From Heterotrichella gracilis (taxonomy: Eukaryota; Sar; Xanthophyceae; Tribonematales; Xanthonemataceae), in contig JAULBX010028935.1 of NCBI GenBank assembly GCA_032358255.1, positions 1-64,000 of the forward strand: a stretch of DNA of 64,000 nt. The letters are read 5' to 3'. Both the position numbers and the translations under genes were made by a program. A model generated the notes under the pieces. That model was given only the letters and a program-made list of their open reading frames with translations. It was not told the DNA's origin and ran no database searches. The number at the start of each line of letters is the position of its first letter. Positions within the stretch are counted from its first letter, which is position 1. Positions 23,501-32,005 of this stretch are shown in pieces.

Positions 23501-25257
23501 GGGTCACCGAAGCAAAGGGTAGTTACCCTCCTATCCACCCTGTTCCCCTGCAATGAAGGGTCCCGCTGCTATAGAAGTGGCTGTATAGGCTTGCCCCCTG
23601 CCCCCTGCGTGTGTATGAGGGGGGGCTGGACCCTAACCCTTATATCATGCCCCCTGTGGGGACGGGAGTGCACTCGAGATGATAATGCTCTTGCCCAGCA
23701 TGTAACCTATGCTATGTAAATGCCACTGCGGGAACGCGTTGCCCATTCCATTCTCATAAATTGCGTAGTGTGGCGTGACAGGTGCGTAGGGTTTGCCCTA
23801 GGTTTCAACCCTCCTCCAAAGGTACACACATTGTATCATGCAGGCATGCACCTTGCACCAGTTGAACAATTCCTGGCTAAATGGGGATTGACGGGGATTG
23901 GACTGCCACTGATGGAGATTGGACTGCATCATGCTAAATAAGGATGGGATGGCATCCTGCACCACGCATGGCCTTAGGGTTCAGGGATTCAACCACTCAC
24001 TTGTACCAGTCGACCAGCTCCTGGCAGAACGGGGAGGACACCCCAAATGTCTCATCGTCAACCCTCTGTAGGGTTAGCTCCAGGGAATTTGGACCCCCCG
24101 TGCAGAAATCCACATACATGCCGGGCTTGACCTCGCTGGGCCCAGGACCCCCCGGCACATGGGGCGCATTTCCCTCACCCCCTGGTGGCATGGGGCCGCC
24201 ATATTGGCCACCAGGATGCATGTTGGGGTTTCCTGGGATCCTGGCAGCTTGTGCGGCTTGAGCACGGGACAGCCAGCCGGAGGACTCGAATCCCAAATTC
24301 CGCACTGGGGCTCCCAGGGATGGCTGGTTCTGCTGGGGATTGGGAGCCTGGCCTGGGGAGATGTACGCATTTGGTCCGTGGGGGGCCCCAAACTGCGGGG
24401 GCGCTGTCCCTGGGGCGCCGTAGGGCTGGCGTGAATACCCTTGGCCGGGGTTTTGTGGTCCTGGGCTGGTGGAGGCGCCTCGCTGCTGCTGACCATATGC
24501 GGGGGCGGGGTGGGGGGGTGGGGTGGCGTGTGCGCCTCCAGGTGGCGCATTTTGAGGGGGTCCACTGTAGGGTTGGTGGGGTCCGCTGCCTGGGGTTGGA
24601 ACCCTAGGGCTAGGGTTTGGGGCAGGGCTGGCAGGGTCTGCTCGGTTGGGCTGCCCGTCCGCCCACTGGAAGAAGCAGTTCCCACCGCTGTAGTCCACAT
24701 TGCAGGTCCAGAAATACCTGTAGGGTTTTCAATAGTGGGTGTCACTTGGAGCGTTTGGGGTTGGGAAAGGGGGTGGAGGATTGAGGCAAGGGGTTTGGGG
24801 AGGCGAGGTGAGACGAGTGGTTTGAAGAGGTGTGTCGGTGTGGTGGTGGTGAGGGGGTAGGGGGTAGGCGGTAGGGGAGGGAGGCTTAAAATTGCGGGTC
24901 AGAGAGGGTTGAGGAGGGTTGGGGAGGGGTTGAGGAGGGTCAGGGCGCAGTGTAGGGTAGGGGGCCACATGGGGCAGGCACGCTGACTCCTGCCACGACT
25001 TTGACGAGCTAAGGACGCGAAGCATAGTGTTCAAACCTACTGTAAACCCCACTATAATCTGTACTGAGCGTCGGCGCTCAGCACCAGCACCTTGTATGCA
25101 TGCGACAGGGCTCGGCACCTATGCATGCGTTGCCGGAACGCGGCACCCACCTGCCGTGGTTGGCGTTGTTCTTTTTCACTTGCAGGAGCTTGGCGGGCTG
25201 CCGGTGCTTGTGGCACAGGGGCGGTTCCCCGTAGTCGGGAGGTCCAGTCCCGGTCAT
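17550..25257 (-). CDS. SMARCAL1/ZRANB3-type annealing helicase with GRF zinc finger
   Basis: Fifteen exons join in phase to 968 aa: 25257-25151, 24717-24001, 23425-23186, 23010-22767, 22449-22291, 21980-21882, 21645-21513, 21139-21027, 20726-20655, 20106-20010, 19650-19457, 19145-19004, 18671-18579, 18196-18059 and 17908-17550. The N-terminus is a GRF zinc finger split by intron 1 ([12 protein letters not shown]...GRYFWTC...CFFQWADG), followed by about 180 Pro/Gly/Gln-rich residues. A HARP-like segment ([20 protein letters not shown]) follows, then SNF2 motifs: [57 protein letters not shown], and [11 protein letters not shown]...[11 protein letters not shown]. The tail has VVDLTQ, AAKRAR and VVDLSS. 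SMARCAL1-family enzymes use ATP to re-anneal DNA and remodel stalled replication forks in the nucleus. The GRF finger replaces the animal RPA-binding or NZF/HNH parts and suggests single-strand DNA binding. Confidence 0.93.
18799..18872 (-). repeat. Intronic copy of exon 12 3' end plus donor (helicase gene)
   Basis: About 70 bases match the 3' end of the real exon at 19145-19004 ([11 protein letters not shown]...EVHYLH) and its GTGAGG donor. The copy lies in the following intron. It carries one Ala-to-Ser change and a 1-nt loss near the splice site, so it would not replace the real exon end in frame. Confidence 0.85.
20151..20205 (-). repeat. Intronic copy of exon 10 5' start plus acceptor
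   Basis: Copies the acceptor and start of the exon at 20106-20010 (CTGCAG then MLRESL-type sequence) and lies just upstream of it in the preceding intron. It breaks off into a GTTTAGGG-like motif. Confidence 0.75.
20460..20602 (-). repeat. Two intronic copies of exon 9 3' end plus donor
   Basis: Segments 20602-20545 and 20514-20460 each repeat the last 16-17 codons of the exon at 20726-20655 ([15 protein letters not shown]) with a GT donor after GTGCAG. Both keep the frame open. TTTAGGG-like repeats separate them. A further copy of this exon's 5' start with its acceptor lies upstream at about 20816-20782. Confidence 0.85.
21281..21352 (-). repeat. Intronic copy of exon 8 5' start plus acceptor
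   Basis: Copies the acceptor CTGCAG and the first 22-23 codons of the exon at 21139-21027, in the intron upstream of it. It lacks one Lys codon (RRLKDV instead of RRLKKDV), has Ile changed to Val, and has no donor after it, so the downstream copy is the working exon. Confidence 0.88.
22160..22236 (-). repeat. Intronic copy of exon 5 3' end plus donor
   Basis: A nearly identical 77-base copy of 22353-22277, covering the codons for the DESH motif, the end of exon 5 and its donor CAG|GTAGAC, in the next intron. One Tyr codon is Cys in the copy. The near identity suggests it is recent. Confidence 0.9.
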
Positions 25258-25751
25258 GCCTCCCGGGGTGTGCTGCTGCTGCACGGTACCGAAACGGCAG
25301 CAGCGGTGTCAAGTGTGTACGGAGGGGTTAACATATGAGCGAGGTTGAAGCAGGTGCGTTGGTAGCTGCTTCGTTAGTACAGGGCTCTGCAGTGCATGCA
25401 TGCATAGTTTGGGAGCAGCATGCTGTTCTGTGCGGGTGTGTACACTACGGTAGTGGAAACCGCTGCGCGTGTGTCGCGACAGCTGCCAGCGGTAGTGAGC
25501 TGGCAGTGTCGATGCCAACCTTGAGAGCAACGCTGAGCCATGGTTTCGAGTGCTCTTTCCCAAGAACGTCGTAGAGGAGATGGGGAGTACATAAAATCGC
25601 CAGGGACTACAACGCACCACATGGGTCCCGGCGGATTGTCCAACCGGTTTAAACGCATGCCTGGCCTAAAATCACGCAGCAAAGCACCATCGCCGCCTTT
25701 CCTTGCCTGCCTATCAACAGCAAAGTTGCCAATGCCGCTGGTCAGGTAACC
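25258..25751. promoter_or_regulatory. Divergent intergenic region (helicase / MscS channel)
   Basis: 494 bases separate the two divergent ATGs and must hold both promoters and 5' UTRs unless non-coding first exons lie elsewhere. I see no clear TATA box. GCATGCATGCAT (about 25394-25405) is a motif that also recurs in other intergenic parts of the window. Confidence 0.45.
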
Positions 25752-28700
25752 ATGGCTCTGCACCTATCCGGGCACACCTCCAGACCTCTGCCACTGCCCA
25801 AACCCTGGGGCAGGCCGATCGTGCGAACTAGGCTCCCACTCGTCAACAGGCCGTGCCGAGCAGCAGGCCTTATCAAGTTCACCACAGCTGTCCCGGACTC
25901 CACTGCCTCCAACCTCGACCCTGCGGTGGTCACCGTTGTAGACCCTTCCGAGGTTAACATTGTAGACTCGACAGCGGACTTCATCGCCCACAACCTGTCC
26001 ACCCAGCTCGTGCCCATCCTGCAAACCCAGCCAGCATTCCAGGGCACGTCGGGACTGATCGCGGGCGAATGCTTGGCTCAGGCCATAGTATGGCTGGCGC
26101 TAGCCACGGCAGTGAATGGGGGCATGCGGTGGCTGGTCCATGCGCTGGAGATAAACGTGAGTGCCCAATCGCAAGGATAGCCTCGCACTATTCCGCTGGT
26201 TTGAACAGGAGCCTAAACCTACAACTCCTGCAGCTCGGTGTTAATATGTACGCTGCTTGCATGCATGCATTGTAGCTGTCGAACCCCACCCAAGTCTCCT
26301 CAAGGTGACTCCTCGGGATGCTACAAACTACCTGTTCAACCTTACCAACCCTTGCCGAACCCTTACTAACGCTTCGCCGACTTTGTCAGCAACATGCCAG
26401 GCTTAGCCTACCCATCACTGCAATTGCATCCCCTGTACTGTGACCAGTAGCCCTCTCACAGGTACCCTGCACCCAAAACCAGTCCTGCGTAAACCCCACC
26501 TGCTTAAAAGGTTACCCACTACCCACTAACCTGGCCAGCATCACAAGTCAGGCAGTCTTCCTCCCCATACACCACCACAACTGGGCAAACCCTCCTGCGT
26601 AGGCCACCTCTGTGTTTGGGGACGCCTATGACGCACAGGATGAGAGCATCGCGGGCTACATCCAGGACCTGGCAAAGACAGCGCTGACGCCTGCCGGGTG
26701 GCTGGTGTACTTCCTTGCCACCTCCAAAGTGCTGCGCTTCACGGGGCAGCAGGTGGTGGACCATCTAGACGCTGCGGAGCTGGGCTCGCGGGGCGGTGAG
26801 TGGATCCTCTGCATTTTTACAACAGGACATTGCATGGCATGGCAGGACAGGGCAGCCCGTGGCGCAGTGCAATGCCATGGCACGGCATGCCCCGCAGTTA
26901 CATGCCCTGACAAGGCACTGCTTTGCACTCAATACTGCGCGGTGCAGCTCATGTCGTGATTGGACACCCCACAGGGACTTTTGGCACCAAGGGCAACACC
27001 AAATACCCTGATTGTGTTGTAAACCCTAAATCCTATGCCCTGGACCCTCAGACCTAAACCCTTAAATCTTGCTGTGCAGCGGCGTGGTACCAGGCTCTGG
27101 CGCTGTCCCTCATCGGGCTGGAGGACCACACAGGCCAGGCCATCAAGTTCCTGCTGGTGCTGTTGGTGTAAGTACATGCGAACCCGCTGTGCAGGGTTTG
27201 AGCTTTACCTGTAGGGTTTGGGGTTTAGGCTATGAAGACCACGCACGCCAGGTGCTGCTGGCATCAAGTTCCTGCTGGTGCTGTTGGTGTGAGTATGGTT
27301 GCCAACAGGGAATCCTTGTTGTGTGCTAGGTGTCTACGGCAGGGTTCAGGGCAAAGGGGTTACAGTCATCAACATTGTTAGGCATGTGCTCATGGAAAAT
27401 GGCGCCGAGCAGCCCAGTCTGGCTTTGCTGCAGGATTGAGCGGGCATTTAAATGATGAACAACTCCATCGACCAAGCCCTTGCGGTTTAGCGTTTAGGGT
27501 TTTCTAGGCCCCATGCCTCACTTTGCAATTCTCAATCGCAGGATCTGGGCGGGCATCCAGATCAAAAACGGGCAGATCGACCAGGCCATCGCGCGCAACA
27601 AGGACAGGCTGGTGGCGGACCACATGTGGATGGACAACGAGCGCTCCCTCATCACCCTCAATAGCATACTCACCTGGGCCATCCTGGTGTTTGGCCTGCT
27701 TGCGATCCTGTCTGCGCTGGATGTGAACGTGAAACCGCTGCTGGCGGTGGGGGGGATCGGCGGCATCGTGGCGGGCTTGGCGGCGCAGTCTTTCCTGGCC
27801 AACCTGATCGCGGGGTTCAACTTGGTGCGTTCAAATTGGTAGCCTTTTTCTGGGTGAAAAAGGACTGCGATAATGTTCAAGATCTAACTTGGTGAGTTTA
27901 ACCTGGTAGCTTCCCATTCAAGTGCAACGATATGTTGAGCGCCCAACGAGTGCAATGGGGTGGGTGTGGGGCTTTGTGGCGTTCTTGGCGCCGCAATCGT
28001 TCTTCGATGTGATTGTGGGATTCAACTTACTGGAACATGGCAACATCCTATCACTGATTACTGGTTCTGGCCTGTTGCAGTGGGCGCGGGAGTCAGTGTG
28101 GCCTAGAAAGCCCTAGCTCCTGGTCCAAAGAAAACCCTAACACACTCTCCCCCTCTGCAGCTGCTAGCCCAGCCCTTTGTGGTTGGCGAGCGGGTCAAGC
28201 TCTCCGGCAGCAAGTGCGGGGCAGACATCCTGGGATACGTGGAGAGCATCGACTTTTCACACACAGTGGTCCGCACCGATGACATGACGCCAATCACCAT
28301 CCCCAACAAAACCATCACCGAGTCGATTGTGACAAACGAGTCCCGGGGAGCGCTGACCAGCGTGGTGCGCAACTACAACGGGTCGCGGCGCCTGCGGCTC
28401 ATCCTCCAGGTGGCCTACCGGGACTTCCACAAGGTGGGTGCATGGAGCTTGCCTGGACGCAAATGCAGCAGGGTTTGGAAATGAAGTTGTTCTGAACGTT
28501 AGTGTGTGATATTAAACCCCTGCCAGGTTCTGTTACTAATGCTGGATGTTGGGTTCATTGAGAACAATCCTTACATTTTGAAGAAGTTACAACATATCGT
28601 AGGCACATTCAAAAATGGTACAAACAATGCCAGGACAGGACTGAGTGGCGCATGCTTGTGCAAGGTTGATTGCTGATCTGGCTTTTGTGGCTGGTATGCG

Positions 28701-30706
28701 TGTAATAATAATAATAATAAACATATCGTATAGCATCCGTGCTGATCAGCTTGCCCCCTCTGCAGCTGCCGGAAGTGTGTGACAGCGTCGTTGAGGTGAT
28801 GCGCAGCTGCGAATACGTAGACAGCAACCTACCCACAAAGTGCTACATCAATAACATGTGCCACAGCCACCTGGAGATGGTCCTGCTGGTACGTGTAGGG
28901 TGTAGGGTTTTGTATTTAGGGTAAACTTAGGGTTTAGGATGGGCATGCCGGGAACATGTGGCACAGCCACCTGGAGATGGTCCTGCTGGTAGGTGTAGGG
29001 TGCAGGGTTTTGTATTTAGGGTAAACTTAGGGTTGAGGATGGGCATGCTGGGAACATGTGCCACAGCCACCTGGAGATGGTCCTGCTGGTACGTGTAGGG
29101 TTTTCTTTAGGGTAAACTCAGGGTTTAGGATGGGCATGCTGGGGATGTCACAGCTGCCTACAGATGGTGCTGCTGGTGAGGCCAGGCACCAAACGGCAAG
29201 GAGTGGGGCAACTGGGAGGATGGGGGGAGGCGCACACTGCCAATGGTAGTAAGTTGTTCATAGGACCTGCAACAGCTCTGTTTACTACCTTATTAACCTT
29301 GAAACCTGGAATCTGGGGGAAAATGGTGCTGTATGGGACAAGGCTGCATTGCACTGTCTGACCAGTGCTGGATCTGATCCATCCATGCATCACATAGTGC
29401 GCGGTAGGCGCTCTGTACCTGTGGCTGTGCACTAGCCTGTCACTTGGTCGCAGCACCATTGGCATGCTAGTGCGCCAATCACTAGGGTGTCAATACTTGG
29501 TTGCAGCACCATTGGCATGCTAGTGTTTAGTGTTTAGGGTTTAGGGTGTATCACAGGCACCGAGCGCTTCCTGGGCATTATGTGATGCATGTAGGAATGG
29601 GGTCATCATACACCCACAGGTCATTTTGAGTGGTGGTAACAGGGGTGTTCAAGTATGAATCAGGAACGCCCCTGGAATGGTGCTGCTGGTAGGGTCCGGC
29701 GTGCGGGGGGGATGGAATTGCTTGGATTGGTGGAGGGCAAAGGCGGGGTATTCGTACGGGGAGGTCCTAATCGCCTTACTACAAGGTACATTGCACAGGC
29801 AAGGCTGGTGTGTGTGGAGGGGGATTGGGTAGGGGATGGTTGGGTGGGTGTGCATACGGTATGATGCTGGAATAAACAAGCCCCGCACCTGGTAGGGCGA
29901 CTGGGAGTCACCCAATCCTGTCAGGGTGTCGATGTAGACAGGCCCCAAGCTGGGCATGCACAGGTGCTTGCTGAAGCCAAAGCGCATTGCCGCTGTGGAT
30001 GTGCCAAGCAGGGCATTCCACACCGGCGGTGTGCTCCATCTTCAGCGTGCGCCTGTGGAAGCCCTGCATGGCCCAGTCGACGTGGACACCCGCACAGGAT
30101 CAGGCCAGTTCCTGTCACCCTACGGTGTGCGAGGGTGGTTCACTGCAGTGCCAAATGCATGCACAAATTGCTAGGGGCACCCATATATGCCATGTACAAA
30201 ACCTTCCCACAGCTTGCAACCATCCTACCGTTTAATCCTCTTAACCCCCTCCCGCTGCACTGCTACACCACCGGCCCCGGGCTCGCGCAGCTTCAGCAAC
30301 GCGCCACCACATCAGATTCAACACCATTGTTCCAAAAAGCTACAAAGTATAGTATTTAGTGACGTCCTGTGTGTCGGGTATGGCTATCCTTGAGGTGTTG
30401 CAAATGCAACCATACTTCACTCCCCTCCTTCCCCCCTTGTCGCAGTGCTACACCACGGCCCCCGGCTCCCGCAGCTTCAGCAACGTGCGCCACCACGTCA
30501 TCTTCAGCGCGCTGTCCATCATGGCCGCCGCCGGGTGCGCTGTCGCCGACTACACCTCTGTGGAGATGCAGGAGCCGATCAGCCCCGGGGCCCCCGGCCT
30601 GGTGGTGGCTAATGGCATGGCCAATGGGGTGAATGGGGTGGTGCTGCCCGGGGTGGCGCTGCAGCGCGCGGGGAAGGCGGAGTACTCGATGGATGACGAG
30701 CAATGA
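25752..30706 (+). CDS. MscS-type mechanosensitive channel, probably plastid
   Basis: Seven exons join in phase to 541 aa: 25752-26156, 26603-26795, 27080-27167, 27542-27824, 28161-28433, 28766-28888 and 30446-30706. The ATG at 25752 sits in ACCATGG and opens an Arg/Pro-rich N-terminus that looks like a plastid or mitochondrial presequence. Hydrophobic segments occur near residues 105-130, 165-185, 200-235 and 250-290. The family's pore region is clear: LLAVGGIGGIVAGLAAQSFLA, followed by the beta-domain start QPFVVGERVKL and the strand MTPITIPNKTI. The C-terminal cytoplasmic domain (CYTTAPGS...FSNVRHHVIFSAL...ALSIMAAAGCAVAD) follows, then a short variable tail. MscS-like proteins release osmolytes when membrane tension rises; algal and plant plastid members act in organelle size or osmotic control. 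The location is inferred. Several introns carry exon-edge copies. Confidence 0.9.
27261..27298 (+). repeat. Intronic copy of exon 3 3' end plus donor (MscS gene)
   Basis: Repeats the last about 30 bases of the exon ending at 27167 (ATCAAGTTCCTGCTGGTGC...) and a GT donor, about 125 bases downstream. The match is almost exact. The donor is GTGAGT in the copy and GTAAGT in the original. Confidence 0.9.
28652..28720 (+). mobile_element. Short interspersed element end with (TAA)n tail, copy 1
   Basis: A 50-base segment (ATGCTTGTGCAAGGTTGATT...GGTATGCGTG) ends in a (TAA)n run. The same segment with the same tail occurs at 41405-41471. Two unlinked copies sharing a 3' trinucleotide tail are what a non-LTR retroposon (SINE or truncated LINE) leaves behind. 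The 5' end is not defined. Confidence 0.6.
28852..29180 (+). repeat. Tandem array of exon 6 end plus donor (MscS gene)
   Basis: The 3' end of the exon at 28766-28888 (CACAGCCACCTGGAGATGG, then CTGCTG|GTACGT) recurs at spacings of 100, 100 and about 88 bases, with the intervening intron start (GTAGGG...TTTAGGGTAAACTTAGGG) included. Copies 2 and 3 are nearly exact; copy 4 is diverged. Each copy carries a usable GT donor. A degenerate fifth piece lies near 29668-29695. Confidence 0.92.
29880..30142. repeat. Inverted pair of related coding-like segments in MscS intron 6
   Basis: The minus strand of about 29945-29880 reads GPVYIDTLTG...SPYQVRG and the plus strand of about 30075-30142 reads GPVDVDTRTG...SPYGVRG. 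They are two diverged copies of one coding-like sequence in head-to-head orientation. Neither has a visible gene context inside this intron. They may be fragments of a gene duplicated and inverted, or parts of a mobile element. Confidence 0.6.
30252..30315 (+). repeat. Intronic copy of exon 7 5' start (MscS gene)
   Basis: Repeats, with changes and small gaps, the start of the last exon (CACTGCTACACCACCGGCCC, then CGCAGCTTCAGCAACG), about 190 bases upstream of the real exon at 30446. The frame is not kept. Confidence 0.75.
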
Positions 30707-31359
30707 TGGCGGGTGGGGCCGATTACTCCGCGGGTGATGAATGGTGGGCGGATTGCTTGATGGATGATCAGTAAGGAGGGAAGGGGGGAGGGGGGCGTCA
30801 ACTTGGCCTGTCCTGGGAATTTTATCGGTGGAAACTGGTCTGGTGCGGGTCAAAAGGGCTGGCAGGATGGATCAAGTGGCATGGTGCTATGCGGGGGTGT
30901 CCTCTACAGCGTGCTGGGAAGGCGAACTTTTCTTTACATGAGGGAGGGGTTGGGGTGGGGTGTTGACAGGTAGCCATATGTTGGGGACAGGCAGCGCATG
31001 TGGGGACCGAGGTGCAAATTTGCTGTCTTTAGAAGCAGGCTTGAGGAGGGTAAGGACATTGAGTGTGCTACATATTGTATGTATTTTCCAGCCTGGAGTG
31101 TATTTAGATGTACAGTAACCGTGCATGAGCTTGGGTTTTTTCAAGATTTGTTTTAATTTCAGTTGGACGATGCATGCTGTTGCACCATGCTTATGTTGGT
31201 CAATTGCACAATATGATCCTTTCTGGCAATGTAGTACGTAAGGTACCTTTTTGGTTTCGAGTTTAAAACATTTGGGCCAACTTGGCGTGAAGACGGTCTC
31301 GTCATGGTCTCGACAAAGGCTTTGCACTGGGTTCATGCGTGTTGCTTTCATTTTTGCAG
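30707..31359. other. Intergenic region
   Basis: 3' flank of the MscS channel gene. It is G-rich up to about 31020 and mixed after that. Upstream exons of the next plus-strand gene may lie here, but none could be fixed. Confidence 0.4.
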
Positions 31360-31791
31360 TATTTCCCAAAACCTATGCCACACTGACACTCCATACGGGG
31401 GATTCAAACCTTACGATGTACCCTGCCCTACATTGGTGCCCTACTCGTTTTTCTTAGCATCTTGGTCGGTGTACGCGTGCACAGGTGCAGCTTCAAATTG
31501 AATGCTCAATTGCTCCGCTTTCCAGCGAGTTGTGCAGCGCATGGTGGGACATCAATTACGCTAATGGGATGGGTAAGTTCCACCTGCTCGCACTTGCATG
31601 CATACACAATGGCATCAAGCCTGATGCAGATGCCTGGGAACTCAACATGTGGGTGCTGCATTTTTTTTAATGAAATGCGCATTTAATTACAACGTTGGTG
31701 CCAGGTGTCGCACGCGGAGAAGCTGCAGGAAATCCCAGATGCTTTATTTGAAAGCATTCTTGAGCGACACGACTATCCACCGACAGGTTGA
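31360..31791 (+). CDS. Unknown protein, last exons, with 23-nt microexon
   Basis: Four exons join in phase: 31360-31468, 31485-31572, 31630-31652 and 31705-31791 (TGA). They encode a C-terminus with segments DTPYGGFKPYDVPCPTLVPY, SELCSAWWDINYANGM, DAWELNMW and AEKLQEIPDALFESILERHD. The third exon is only 23 nt (acceptor ATGCAG, donor TGTGG|GTGCTG). It is needed for phase, because the second exon ends in phase 1 and the last starts in phase 0. The first intron is only 16 nt (31469-31484), which is suspiciously short, although the sequence also stays open on either side. The 5' end was not found and no family was recognised. The gene sits between the MscS and GTPase genes on the same strand. 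Confidence 0.48.
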
Positions 31792-32005
31792 TATCGTGCA
31801 ACGTGGGGACACGTTCGTCAGAAGTGCGCATTCTCCTTTCAATTTTGCCGCAACAGCCTGTTGAACTGGCCTGTTGACGGCAGCAGCACCGGGAAATGGT
31901 CATGTGAGCTACCCAGTATGCATGTGGACTAGTGATGCTGCGACACGAAACAGCCAGAAACAGGGCTGTTGGTGGTGAGCTTAGGACACTAATACCCGGA
32001 ACGAT

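Noticed and set aside
24074-24745. 223-codon minus-strand frame beside the helicase second exon
   Set aside because: It is the wrong frame of exon 2, whose own frame carries the GRF finger and joins in phase on both sides.
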